In this document: piece by piece, positions 34,763 to 47,980 of the stretch
Layout: the number at the start of each line of letters is the position of its first letter
Position numbering within the stretch: position 1 is the first letter of the stretch
Assembly (NCBI RefSeq): GCF_000006565.2
Contig: NC_031468.1
Coordinates: 1,133,747 to 1,197,746, forward strand
Direction: 5' to 3'
Source of the DNA: Toxoplasma gondii ME49
Taxonomy: Eukaryota > Apicomplexa > Conoidasida > Eucoccidiorida > Sarcocystidae
DNA length: 64,000 nucleotides
Program-made: the position numbers and the translations under genes
The notes under the pieces: model-generated
The model's input: only the letters and a program-made list of their open reading frames with translations
Told to the model about the DNA's origin: nothing
Database searches by the model: none

Positions 34763-36358
34763 GGTTGCGACGTGGAACAAACTCGAAGAAGCGGCGGCTT
34801 CCCTATTCGGCGAAATTAGTTGAAGTAAGCGTCTTGTTTACGTTCGCGTATGCGCATTCGTGGCGTTCGCGGTGCCGCTGTCTCGGTCTAACATGCAGGG
34901 AAGCAGCACCCGGCGCCGGTCAATTTCAGAAAACCGGAAAACTGCGTGTTGCATGAAACCCAATCTTGTCCGTTCCCTGCCCATGCATCCGAGGACTTTG
35001 AAAATAATTTGAGGAGCCGAATCCCTGCTTTATGAAGGAAAACAAAGTGGTAAGCGGCGAAAATGCCCGCTGACAGCTTGGCTTTTCCCTGGAGTCTCTG
35101 CAGAGTGACTCGAGCGCCTAGCGAGGAATTCGAAAGAGCACGGTGCGCGGCGCCGCGCAAAAAACGAGATTCTCCCCCCGTCTGAGCACAGAGGTGGTTT
35201 CGCAATTGCAAAGAGAGTGGCGAGAAGAAAAAGCACCCGGGGATCTTGGGGAACAAGGCAATTACAAGCGGGTCAGCATAGATACAGCATGCATGCACTG
35301 CATGCGAAGGGAACTGAGGAACAAGCTCAGGGAACAGCGTCGGTCTTCACAGAAAAACGAAAAGATAGACCCGCACCGGCGCAGTGTGGTGATTTCCGTG
35401 ACTTTTCAATTGGCAGAGTTTTGCCGTCTGTGAGAACTCGAGTAGAGGACGAGAAATGCGTAGGAGCGGGAAACGCCGGGGACCGGCTTGACGCCTGAGA
35501 ATAGGATCCCATGATTCATGCCGTGTGTGGCACAGTGCAGACGAACGCAAATGTAGCTTATATCTACGGAAGTAAACATGTACATATACACATGGACAGA
35601 CTTGCGAATTTGTGTGTAGATATCGGGCTACGAGCAACTATCCAGTAAAAAAGGGGTTAGGGTTTACGGTTGTGTTGTGGGCGAAGAGCCAATGAGAGGA
35701 ATGCCGAAGTTTCTTTCTGGGAACTGGCAGCTCTACAGCAGTAAAATGCGAGGGTATTCCAAATTTTGACGAGTACTTCAGTTTGCAGTTCCTATTCACT
35801 GAACCAGGCCATTTTCAGACACCTAGGAATCCCTGTTAGTTTCCGCAAGGGGTGGTCGCAATGCCTGCCTTAGGTTTTGGAAGCGAGCTTTGGTATAAAC
35901 GTAGACGGAAAGGAAAGTGAACGAAAAGGTGTCAGGTTTGCTCTTATGTTAGAGGCTCCGCTCAAGAGACGAAGGTTCTGCAGTAAAGTGAGGGTTCTAG
36001 GTCTGCAAAGATGTCCAGCATTGCAGTGACACGGGTGCACGCTTCGAGTGTTCACTCAGCTGTCGCGCCGAGAATCCAGGCTGACACTCTCGCATTTACC
36101 CACAGGTGAACCGGGCCGCTGTGTATGAAGGCATCGGCCTGCTCCATCGAGCTTCCAACGAGCAAAAGCTGCGAGTAACTTCACAGCACGGTTCAGTGTT
36201 CTTTCCTCGAGAAGGGGATTTGAAAACTGGGTCTTTTCATGGGTGCCTCAATCGGGTTTTTTGAAACGGGATGTTGCGCAGTTTCGAAGACGAGGCATAC
36301 AACACTGTCGTAGTCTTCAGTGGATGCGACTGCGCACACCATTCGGGGAGTATCAGGC
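34763..36358. other. Intergenic, promoter side of the giant ORF
   Basis: Upstream region of the giant minus-strand ORF, and downstream of the last confident exon of the REJ-like gene. It contains the TGCATGC cluster at 35287-35306. Composition becomes AT-richer from about 35.5 kb. A minus frame at 36193-36393 could be a further exon of the REJ-like gene, but I cannot link it by splice sites. Confidence 0.45.
35287..35306. promoter_or_regulatory. TGCATGC motif cluster
   Basis: Overlapping GCATGCATGCA (35287-35297) and TGCATGCG (35299-35306) lie about 530 bp upstream of the giant ORF start. TGCATGC is a recurrent apicomplexan promoter word, known as TRP-2 in Toxoplasma ribosomal-protein genes and bound by some AP2 factors. 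Function here is inferred from position only. Confidence 0.4.
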
Positions 36359-39300
36359 TCAGGTGGTGCCCCCCGTCCTGAGAGGCTCGACACAAAATTG
36401 CAGTTTCAACGACGCTTTTTCCGTTGTCACTTGAAACGTGACCGAACTCGACTCAGACGCTCCAACAGGTTGCACAGCATATGCCGCTGTAGCTTTTACA
36501 GCGTAGGAGGCTCCAGCGACGAGTTTTCGGGGGTCAATAGCCATGTACAGGGAGTTTCGAAAAGGGTCCACGAGAGAGTCCAGCGGCCGAGAGTCTCCTG
36601 TGCCTCTCATTGTCCATGTTATTTTTATTTCTTTTCCGAGTCTCGCGTACGGGCACGCTGCGACAGAAACGGCTAAACTCGTCACCTCGTCCCGCCGGCT
36701 CTGAACTTGTCTGTTGCCAACAATCGACAAAGTCGGCGCAGGAGAAATTCCCGGAAGCACCTGAACTGTTTTACTCGCTGTGACACACCCGAAAGCAGCA
36801 GAAACAGGAGACCCAACAGAACACGGCAGAACGGCCTTCTGCACCTCATCTACTGCCTGAAGAGTCATTTCGAAAGTCGAGACGTACGAATTAGACAGCA
36901 GAAGCTCGGAGGAGCTAAATTGTTCACTCGGCGAGCTCCAACTCTGCAGTAGAATCTCAGTCCTAGACACCTTAGACAAAAGTAAAAGCCGATATTCTAA
37001 CATGGTGAAGAAACGCGGTATAGCGCAAACAGCAGGAAGGTCCGTTCTGATGGAGACGACAATCTCACAAAGTACTTGAGTAACACCTTCCGGTTTGTAT
37101 GTTTTGCCAAAAGATTCGGTACAGTCTTATGTGATGTCACATTCGAGAGCCGATCGAGAAATTTCTGGTGATGAATTCGACGGCTTGCATAGCACATTCG
37201 TGATTTCCGCTGGCACTCAAGTCAACTCAGTGGAAAAAGAGACACCGTAACAGCGAGAAAAGCAGAGAAGAATCCTTAGCAGGACGACAGCAAATAGACG
37301 AACTGTGTTGACGGTGTGTGATTCGATGGGGGAAAACTAAACGGATTCTCTGTGGTAGTCCGTTCTCAAGATTACACTACACGAAATCCACGGATCGGAT
37401 TCTGCTTGTTCTGGCACCCGCTTGACAAATCGACGAATGCTTTTTATGCCGGGGATGTGCGCAGAGTACTCGACCCCTCTACTGTCTGACCGGTACTGCC
37501 GGGACAGTGTATTGTGTACTTATTACGGTAGTACTGTCAAGCCTTTTCATTCAAACGGACTTCATGGAAAACCTAAAATATGCATACATGATTGGTCTTT
37601 AGCAGATATTCTACAATTTTCCAAAACACATTCATCCAAGCAGTCATCTTCTGTGCGTCTGGCTTCCTGCGAGCATTCGGATTCAGTCAAAATACTTTTA
37701 AACGCACCCTGGGCAGTGACACCTTTTGCTGTTGTAATGGTAAGCTCGAACTCATGTTGCTGGACCGTAGCTGAGCTATAAACTGAAGGAAAGGAGGAGA
37801 AAATCAGCTCCCGATCAAGGATGATGGTTCGACTGCCTTCCACTTCGCGCAAGAAAACTTTGATCGATGAAGGGCATCGCGAACACGACCTGCGAGCGAA
37901 ACGTCCGGAGTGACATCCGAAAAACGCTTTCGCTTTTCGATTTTCGTTTTTGTTCGCTGTCTTTTAGAGCACTCGAACTGCAGTATCAACACATAAAGTG
38001 CCTACCATCTGCTGATACTACACACCAAAAAACAAAAACTGCAACAGCACCTCTGCTGCTCTCAGCGACAGTCGTCTTCTCTGTTCACTAAATGGCAATC
38101 AAGGAAAATGTTCGCAGCTCCGCTGGTCTGCTTCGACACGGGTCTGTTCCCAGTTCCGGAGATGCTTTCCATCTCAGATTTGCACACCGTCGTGAAACAT
38201 ACACGGTTCGTATCGAAAAAAGACTCACTCCATGCACGGAATTATCGCGTCCGTGGATTTTTTTGTCAGAATCTTATCAGTACACAGTTTGCCGTTTCGT
38301 CGGGTTCATACGAACGACTATCCCACTCTTTCAAAGCCTGTGTGGATGCAACACTATGTCTCGTTGAAATCAACCATCTGAAGCTGATCAGTGCTCGTTT
38401 TACCGTTTCTTTGCGTGAGACTTCACATCAGTGTTACCTGCTGCAGATGCCTTTCTACTCACATCTATCTGCTGTCTCCCACAGGTCTTCTGTTTGTGCA
38501 GTCTGTGGTCATTTTATCACTGTAAAGTTCATCCAGGTTTGTAAATCCACAGAAATCTATTGAGGGACTACAAACTCACCACTGGTAGTTCACGATGCTC
38601 GACCCCGTGCTGCCGTCATCCCCTGCCCAGCAGACACATCACTGGCAGTTTGACATTTATGGATTTTTAAAGAAACACACGTGAACAGTTCCCCCTTTCT
38701 GCAAAAGAGCGCCTATTTCTTTGGAAGGAAAACTCTGCCTACTTTTGGGGATCCTTAAGAGGGTGGTTGTGGTAGTCTAAAGAAGCCCGTGAAATTCAGC
38801 TGCCCTAGAATTTTCAACATACAGCGTGACCTGTGTTTTCTTTGTTAGTGTGTTTACGTCCTCTCATTAGCATCTTTTTTCCCAAAATGCTTTTGTATGC
38901 ACACAAGTTCGACTCAAGAACCGGCGAATTTCTGGCTGTGCGCTACAGAGCGCCGCCCCAATTGAGTTTTTGGAAACGCACCGACAGAGACAACAAGCAA
39001 CAAACGATTCGTCTAGGGGCCCTCGTGGCCTTGAATTACGGCGGAAGTCCGTACCTGTGCTGCCTGACGCGGACAATTTAAGAGACGAACACCGATCGAT
39101 GCTAGCAGGTCCCTGACCCATGGCAGCACACACACACACACGTCAAGCAAACGAAAAGCATTCTTGTTGGGCACAGCCGATGAAAAACGCAGTTGGCTAG
39201 GCCATTTAACCGGCGCTGGACGCAGGGACTGCGTAGCTGTACATTCAACAGTTTTGGCTGTTCTAATCCGTCTACTCTGGATAACGATATCGGATGTTGC

Positions 39301-42300
39301 TGATGACGTGTATTTCGAGTGAATATTGCGTTCCGATCTTGAGGGATCGTAACTGCGGCACTGAAAAGGTACGAAGTCGTAATCCCCTGACACAGGACCC
39401 TAACTCGAGAGGCGGTATAGTCAAGAATTCACTGTGAATCGCTGTCACTCGTAGCCAGTGTGACACAGAGGGGTTTCCAGCGGAATGGGAATGAAATAAA
39501 AGCAGCTTATCATGTGAATATCTCGTTTCTGCGGTGAACATAAATTCCTCTCCTGTTGCCTGCACACAAGTCGCGATGTCGAGTGCTGTGGAAAGCTGTC
39601 TATGATAAACTGGAACGACGCAACTGGGCAAAACTGGTGGAACGCGCCTGAGAAAACATAGCCTCCTTTCTATCCGAGACATAATGGGCATATATGTGTC
39701 TGAAAGAGGACGCAGATAGTCAAAGAGTGGCACATTTGCGCCTGCAAGAAGACACCTTTTCCTCTGAACTCTACCAGATTAAGGTGGTTTCGTTTGGCAG
39801 ACCAATGCATACACGGCGTTCACTGACATGCGAGTAATCTTCTCTTTTGTTTTCAGTTTGGGGAAAATTCGCGGTGTCAAACGTTGCTCACTTCAATCAC
39901 AGCCGTTGGAGTTACGGATTGTGCAAACGGCCGCCGACTGAGATCCGTGTTTTGGAAATCAGCCGTTCTTTGCCTACTGAATCCAGAGCTTGGACATGCG
40001 TCTGCTCCTTTAAATAATGCAGAGAACACCGGGGGAAAAGTCATGCATGTCAACTTTGTTCTTTTCTGTAGCACGAGCAGAAGCCCAACAGCCAGGAGAC
40101 ACCAACGCGTGGCTGCCTGCACTGGCGAGCTTGGACAGGCGGAGGTCTTCATCTTTGGAGACTATAACGGGAAATTTTCAATGACTGCAATGCATCATGG
40201 GGAAAGGAGAGATCCGCTTCGCTGCAAAAGTCAAAAAATAACTTAAAACTGTCGACTATGGGACGATTATGTTTGGACCACGCGACGTGACAACCGAGGC
40301 CGAGGCAGCAGTTCCGAAACTACGAACAGGTCGGGTGTCAACCCTCACGCACTGTAGAAACGCTGTTTTACAATATAGCTCAGACAGGGTTTTCCAGAAA
40401 ATGCCGTTCTTGAGGAAACCATTAGCTTCTCTCGAGTGTCATCGTGGGCACTGTATGGAACAACCGGTTGCACCGAATTTACAGACGGTGTTCTCAAACA
40501 GAACCAGCAATACTAACCCATATAAGCATGAATGCTCCACGCAGAGCGCGTTTTCAAGGTAATGATCTCCTTTGCTTCAGAAAAACCAATTGCAGCATGC
40601 GACTGTACCGTACACTTTTTTTAACGACCGAGTGACACTCGAGTACCTCTGACAAACTCAAGAGACTGACCTTTGGAATCTTAAAAGGCCTGCTCAGCGA
40701 CGTCATGTTAAACTATAGGTAAACTCGAACACAAGTCTCGAATCACGTTGAAATGACCCACCGTTTCCGCTGCAGAAATGTCGATATGCGACTTTGGACA
40801 GATTTTCCAGACAAGCGAACAAAGCAGCACCCTAATGTGGAAACATATCACCCATTGTAGGATCGGGCGGTTACTGGTCTTGTGTTTTGAATGCATTTTG
40901 TCGATAGAGCTGTGGGGCCAGCGAAATCTCGCTGTGTAGAATCGAATTGTTCGCGCATGGGATTCGAGCATGACTTGGTTCTGGAACTTCTCCACTTTTT
41001 ACCGCTTAGAGCAGATGCATTACGTTTTCGTTTCATCGTACCGTCGGACTGCGTTGCTGTAAGCCAACACGTAACGCGTGCAGGTAAGAGAAGCGAATAG
41101 CTTTTATGGGAAGAAAACTGCCCAGTCACCTGGGGACGCCACAGACCGATTACCTGTACGAAACAGCCCTTTTTCCTGTGGTCCGATCTCAGACTTCTTG
41201 CGTCCGTAAAATCCTCTCGGTCTGGTTGCACGTTCGTTTTGTCCCGTGGCGCTCCTTTCTGTGTCTTTGCCCCTCGTTTAACTGCGCTGTTTCGTTTTCC
41301 GTGAGTCGTACTCCATTTTCCTTTACCTCTGATCTTGTCATCACAGTCGCAGTTTTGCTCTTGACTCTCTGGCTTTTCTCTAACTCGATAGTTGTCTTCT
41401 TTCTTCAAGGCTTCACTCTGCGTTCACTGCGGCACAAGCGCAGTCCGTGCTCTGCTAGCGGTACTGGACACCAGAGCTCGCAGGCACATGAGAAATGAAT
41501 CTCCACAGTTCCTCACAATCGTGCTGCACGTGCTGATCCGAAGCACCACAAACTAGGCTTACTATGCCTTTGACTTCACATTTAGGAACGACAAAACAAT
41601 CAAACTATGCCTGAGAAAAACATCGGTAGCTGCCGATTGGTAAACTACTTTTTTGCCGCACTAAACAAGAGAGGCACCGCCTCACAGATAGAAGCTGGCT
41701 TCTCCGAATGAGCTATTCATATCCTTGTTCTTTGCTAGTTTTTCTAGAAAGACAGATGCTCTTTCTTGCCAACCGCGAAGGGTAACAGGAGGTCCGATTC
41801 TTCGACAACGATCTGTACAGATTCTGCAACTGTGGCACAGAACGCTACCGAGGATTCAGCTACTGCAACGGTTCGACGCCAATGGGAAAAAACGTAAGGT
41901 TCAGGAACGGATTTACATCACCAACATAGACACGAAGTTCCCGAAGACCATTTTTTGTTTTCGAGCAAGCTTTACTCGAACGGGAAATGGTTCTGAGTAA
42001 TTCCCCTCGTTGATAAGGTAAACACAAGTCAAAAGATCACAGAGGTTGCGGCTGATTATCTGTTGACATCAGCACAGCACACGGCTCATCACACATCCCG
42101 TTCATCACTACGGATCTTTGAAGAGGCGAAACCGGCTACCCAAGGAAGTTTTTGATAATTCCGTGACCTCAACCGCCGCCCAAGTTTCCCCTCTGGTTCT
42201 TAGCTTGTTCTCGAGCGCACTCTGGTCTGATCTGAGTTGCATCGTTCGATAAGGCGTGGCCATTTTTGTTGCCGCCAAGATCAGTGAAACAGAAAATCGT

Positions 42301-44006
42301 GTCACACGGAAAATATTTCCATCCAGGCTACAGCTGAGAACTGAAAGATGTCCGACTGTGAACACCACTTTGCAGCAACTTCGCTAGGCAATTTCGACAA
42401 TAAGGTAGCAGTTCCGCCTTCTGCTGAACAATATCACTTTGCTTCATCCATCGAACAACCAACAAGTGCCGCGATATCGACTTCAGCTCGAAAATGACCG
42501 CGAACTGGACGTGGACTCGTCTGTGCTGAGACTGTTGTTTTTCCGAGTCGTTTGCCCGTTTTTCCCGTACGACCGCAAAGTCTCAGCATTTTCTTTCCAA
42601 ATGCCGACATCCACTGCTTCGTCTTCGCAAACACGTGCATGCGAGAACACTTGGTTTAAAAAGTCGGTCACTTTCTCGTCAAGCCCGACCAAAGGCAGTT
42701 CCAATGTTCTCTTTGCTTCCTGTGAAAGTCCAGCGTGCCTCGGCATACACGAACGGCCAGTGCTTGCTGTCTGTTTCATTCGAGTCTCTTCCGCCTTCTG
42801 GGGACATTTTCGGGTGGTAGGTTATCCGAAAGCAGAACATCCCCCCTTGTCGTGCCTTCTAAATAAACTCCTTCCCGTGTTTCACTTTATTCCTGATCCC
42901 CGCATCCGCGCACCATTCTGCTGCTCCGGAAGCTGCGCCACCTCAAGACGCTTCATCAGAGCGTGAAATATTCAGGAACCCGTCGTGTGGTGGCTAGCAC
43001 TGTGACAAACAGAGAAACGAGGGCGCGTTTTCCCTCTGCAGCTATTGCATTCAAACGACAATCTGTCGTTGGACGTGCCTACATGCACACACGCCTCTCG
43101 AGGTCGAAACTTGTCATTGGTGTGTGTACGAAGCGGTAACACAGAAGATACTTTTGTATATTATTTTGCACTGACTTCCTCCTCCTGGGTAAACAAGTTC
43201 CCTGTTCACCGTGTCCCGTCGGTCCCGAGGAAATTCGGATCCCGGTGTCGATACACGTGTCTATTAACACGGAATTCTTCCAGAAAAGTGTGACCTGCTG
43301 GTAAGGTAAGAAATCTGTCACCAGCTGAAAGAAGGCCTACTGAAGAACAATGCCACTAGGATACGAGAACAAGTTTTAGAAACCACAGGCAAACTCTAAA
43401 CTGCCGACTCGTGACCACCATCGTCGGAGGGGTTCGTTGAAAAAGCCGAGCTACCGAATCCCCGGCTTCTCGAAAAACGCATGTGGATTTGTCCGCTGCT
43501 TAACAGTGGCAACTTGTTATTGCGTGTTCTGTACAAATATCTGCAAAGCAAGAGAGATTTCATTTAGGAAACACGGCTGCTGAGCAAGAAAAGATGCCGT
43601 TCCCCGCAACGGCGTCACAAATCAGCTCGCGTCCTTCATCGATGTCGACGGACAGACGAGCTGTGCATGCTGGACTCTCGTGCTGCGGCACATGCGTCTT
43701 TTCCCCTTTTTCCGGGGAGAAAAAAACTGAGATTTTCTGCGAAACCTGCGGGTCTCTGCGGCCTACTTCACTTCTCTTATCCCACAATTCCGGTCGCGTT
43801 CTGAACGCGTGCTCCCAGCGAAAGCTCTCGAATCCGCCTTCTCCCAGGCAGCGAAGGTCAAAGTTCGAGTGTCTGTACACCGCTATACATGTGTACACGG
43901 ATGGAAAAGCGGAAACTGCGGCTCTTCTCGGCATGGCTTCCCTTTTGAATTTCGAGCCCGCTTCAGTTGTCGACACTTTTACTTGCGCAGCTTCACTGGA
44001 GAAGTA
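36359..44006 (-). CDS. Large multi-exon gene with REJ/PKD-like extracellular repeats (approximate)
   Basis: At least ten minus-strand segments have coding-like translations and similar repeat logic. Approximate positions: 44006-43600, 43539-43400, 42779-42483, 42368-42108, 41925-41745, 41000-40860, 40345-40265, 39733-39300, 38420-38280, 37860-37580 and 36980-36359. The best is the last: LSIVGNRQVQSR, then EIKITWTMRG, then LYMAIDPRKLVAGASYAV and SVTFQVTTE. This is the order of a REJ repeat (strand, F/I-x-W core, then L-x-I-x-P..L..G..Y-x-V). Others show SFRWEHAF, ARFRWPHSS, ISFRWLIST and FSVPQLRSLKIGTQYSLEI. Acceptors are visible at some exons (TTACTTCTCCAG before 44006), but phases could not be joined throughout, so the true start, end and any membrane segment are unknown. 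REJ domains occur in egg-jelly receptors and polycystins; a surface or secreted protein is inferred. The region has lower GC than the neighbouring genes. Confidence 0.5.
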
Positions 44007-45164
44007 ACCGCTTTCTTAGTATCTCGCACATCTTGAAGACAGGAGCGTGCCTCCAAATGCCGAGCCCATGGACCAGGAGGACTCTATGGCAGTCTCTCTT
44101 CCTCCCTTGTCTCTCTTCCTCTTTTCCCTGTGCGGCTCAGGTTCTCCTGCGTGCTCTGGCGTATTCTGTTCCACATTTCCCTGCCTCGATTTGCTGTGAG
44201 AAGTCTTTTTTTCGCTCCCAGATCGACTCCACGTCTCCTCTGCATGCACAGGGGAGATGCGACCCAAGCGGTCTGATATCTTTCTCGCTTTTCCGCAAGA
44301 ACGAGAGCTGCCACCTTTTCTCGTCTCTGCGAAGAAGAGTACTCTGTTGGCCGTATAGTTTCGCTTTTCCCTCTTTTCTGGCGTCCCCCGCCTGTGCGCG
44401 TGGGGACCTCGCAGCGTCTTGCCCCTTTCGAGAGCCCGTATGAGGTGTAGCTACACCAAATATTTCCCGCATTCCCCTGCTGTTCCTCAAGGAGGTAGCA
44501 CTAGACAGCAGATACTCGTGGCCACGGCCCGGAACAGTTTTTTCTTGTTTACGGCTCTTCTTTGCCTCCGTTTCCCCGTCTTGTCCACGTCGAGTCCCCC
44601 CTCCACTCACGGGTTGTCTCTGTTCTCCAACTGCGCATGAAAGGGGAGAGGAATTTTTCTTTGTGGCTTTGCTCCTTTCTTTATCGCGTCCACTGACTCT
44701 GTTCTGCTTAGAACGTTCTGTGCATCCTCTCCTCCACGTCGTGTTCCATCGCGTTTCGCGTGTCTCCAGCTTCCCCACCTTTGATTTCTCCGACTGCAGG
44801 TACGCCCCTTTGTTCGCGACCACAAGTGAGAGTCTTCAAGCGCGTCATTCGTTTTCCCCTTTCTCTTTCTCGCGCGTTTTCCTCCTCCACTCTCCACTCT
44901 TCGTCGTCAGCCTGTTTTCTCTCAGCGTCTCGTCACCCCCGGAACCGGGGGCGTCTCTGCAGCTGTCTTGACCTTCTTCTCTCTCCTCTCGCCTCGATTT
45001 ATCAGTACGAAGACGGTTACACTTATTCCTTGCGCAGCTTCTCGGGAACCAGCTGATAGACTTCCTGGAGAGGGTGAGAACCCACCTGTTCCGTACCTTG
45101 CTTCCTTTGAAGACTTCGAGAGGCGCAACTCCGCACACACGAAGAGTCGCGAGGGGCGAGAAAA
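44007..45164. other. Gap between REJ-like gene and FAM76-type gene
   Basis: Pyrimidine-rich on the plus strand, so minus-strand frames look long (228 codons at 44137-44823) and charged by composition alone. It probably contains the leader and promoter of the plus-strand FAM76-type gene, and perhaps 5' exons of the minus-strand REJ-like gene that I could not identify. Confidence 0.4.
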
Positions 45165-47924
45165 ATGTCGGAGGAACCGGGAGACCAGCTGTACTCTCCC
45201 TCTCGCATTGAGGAGAGCCCGAAAGAGTGTGAGGACACGGGCGAGACGACAGGGCGAGGAGACAGCGGAGACAGGTGGGGTGAGCGCTCGGCGTCTCCCG
45301 CGAGGCGCGAGGCCAGCAGAAACGATGGTAGCCGTGAACTGAGCGAGAAGAAGAGTCATGCTTTTCGCCTCGGTGGAGAGAGAAGCGGGAGAGATGGCTT
45401 CGGGCCGAAGCCGACGGATGGCGACGCGCACAAGAGCGAGGCGCATGGACACTCGAAGAGCGGCGGAAGCCAAGAGGGCAGGCGAAGACATTCGGCGGAT
45501 CCCATCGCACGTAGAGGAGGTGGGCGCGAGGAAGAGAGGAAAGAGCAGGGAGAGAGAGAGAGAACGAGCAGCCGCAGAGACCGAGAGAAGTCTGGCGAGC
45601 GGGAGCGACCGCGGAGAGAACATGGCGAGGAGTGGCTTGGAGACAGGACGGGCGGGCGAGATCACGCAGAGCGGAAAAGAGACGAACACAGAAGCTCGGG
45701 CGGCGACTCGGAGGCCGTGAAGAGACAGACTCCAGTCTCTTCCTCGTCGTGTGCCACGACTCGAAGGAGGACCCGCTTCGACGTAGGACCCGAGGAACAC
45801 AAACAGATGCAGCGCTTGGAGCAGTGGCGCCAACTGGTTGAGCAGAAGGCGCAGGAAGAGCGAGCGGCTTTGCAGGCCGAGCAGAAGTCCGAGGCCAACA
45901 CGGCCCTCGTCGAAGAGTCCGACGACGACATGCAAATCGACGACGGCTCGGAGAGCTGTGCGCCGCCGGGCGCTTCCGTTTCCGGCTTCTCAGCCAGTGC
46001 CGAAGAGGTGAGAGAACGCGCCTCGGGCTTCTCTGGGTCGGGAAAGGGGCGCGACAGCCGCTGCGCAGAGTCTCCGAACAAGCGACGAGAAGAACGTCGG
46101 AGAGACAGAGACGACGACCGAAGAGACAAAGAGGAGAGCAGAAGAGACGACAGGCGGCGCGAGGAGAGGCGAGATCGTGATGGCAGGAAAGAATACGAAG
46201 GGAGACGGGAACAGGAAGGACGACGGGAACAGGAAGGAAGAGAAGAGCGTGAGGGAATGAGGAAACACGGAAAGCGAGAGGAGAAACATGAGAGGCGGGC
46301 GGACCGGCGCAGAGGATACGACAGACGAGAGGATCGCGAGGAAGAACGGAGAGGGGAGAGGAGGCGGGGCGAACGCGAACGGAGAGAACGCGAGTTGCGC
46401 GACGAGAGACGCACAGAGGAAGAGCGAAAAGACCGAGGGCGCAGCAGCCCCTGGAGAGACGACTCAAGTGGGCAAGGAGCCCCGCAGCCCAAGGAAGCCG
46501 AAGAGACGCCTGTCTCCGCAGGCCCGCAGGACGGGTCTTCGTTTCCTTCGCGAGAGGAGATGCGAGAACAGAAACGGGAGGAGAAGCGCGAGGAAGAAAA
46601 GGACAGCAGAGAGGAGGGAGGAGACCGGCCAGACGCACAAACTCAAGACGAGAAGAGCGAGGACGGGGACTGCATTTCCTCTCGACTCCGGCGCCGACAC
46701 ACCTCGCGGCGCGGCGCGTCGGGGCGCCTGACGTCCGACAACAGCGAGAGCGAAAAGTCCTCGCCTTCGCCTGTTTTCGATCGCGCCAAGAAGAGTCTTC
46801 ACAAAGGCCGCCGCGGAGAGGGTCGCACCTCCGCCGTCGCCCTCACTTTGGACGACGACGAAGAAGAGCAACGTCACGGTCACCTCCCGGGCTACTCGAA
46901 TCTGCCTTCGCCTTCGCTCTCGCCCGCCTCCTCGCGGTCGCGACGCTCGCGGAGTCCACTTCACAAACGGAGACTCTCTCCTCGAGACCTGACGTCCGTC
47001 GACCCCTGGACGCACATGGCGCAGAGGCATCCGTTCTCCGAAACCGGAGGCGAGGCTAGCGAAAATAACGGCGTCTCGACGCCTGGACCTCACCACGCAG
47101 CAACTCCCTTCGCTGTTGGTCCAGGCGGCCCCGTCATCCTGCACGCGCCTGCGGGCCAGGTCGCCGCGCCCCCCTTCTCGGGCGCACATACACCCCATCC
47201 GGGGGTCGGCCCCGGACCAGTCCCTGGGCCAGTCCCCGGGCCAGTCGGCCCGGAGACTCCGGGCGCGTTCGGGCCTGTGTGGGGCGTACCCTTCGCGCCC
47301 GCGGCGTATCCGGCGCCGGGGTCAGTGTGCCCTGGCTACTTTGCCCCGGCGGGGTCCCCGCCGTGGGCGAGAGGCCCCCACGGAGAGACTCTGGCACCGC
47401 GAGAGCGTTCGGAGACACTCGGAGACAGTGCGGCGGCTGGGAGACTCCCGGCGGACTTCGGGCCCGAAGTCCGGCCCCACGGGGTCTCTGGGGACCTGGC
47501 GGAGGCGCGAGTGCCACGGGGAGGCGCCTCGAGTTTCGTCGCGCCGCCTCTCGACGCCCATCCCGTGCTACAGCAGCAGGCTCGCGAACAGGCACAGCAA
47601 GTTCACACTCACTCTGTCGCGGTGATTGGCGCGAATGTGTGGAAGAAAATCGACAAATTGCGAAGAGCAAAGATCTGCTTGAACTGCCGGCAACAGCCCC
47701 AAAGAATCAGCAACGCCTCAGGCGCCCCCTCCGGCGTCTGCAGTGGATGTACACGCCACGTCGGCAGACAACACTGCAAACACTGCGGAATCGAGTTTCT
47801 GCAACATCACTACTGCGCCCAGGTAAAAGACACAGACGCGCAACTTTCGACAGACGGAACAGTATCTCAACTCTGTCCAAACACACAGTCAACAGACACC
47901 CCGTTCAGTGCTCTAACGCCATAC

Positions 47925-47980
<56 letters not shown>

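Noticed and set aside
35650..35670. Telomere-like GGGGTTAGGGTTTACGG
   Set aside because: Only about two imperfect units; too short for an interstitial telomere repeat.
43042..43293. Plus-strand exon candidate with a strong acceptor (TTTTCCCTCTGCAG)
   Set aside because: It is isolated, and neighbouring coding signals are on the minus strand. It could be a chance splice site, so I did not call it.
44845..46638. 597-codon minus-strand frame opposite exon 1 of the FAM76-type gene
   Set aside because: It mirrors the Arg/Glu-rich plus-strand codons, giving a Ser/Leu/Arg-rich antisense shadow. The plus frame has the start context, splicing and domains.
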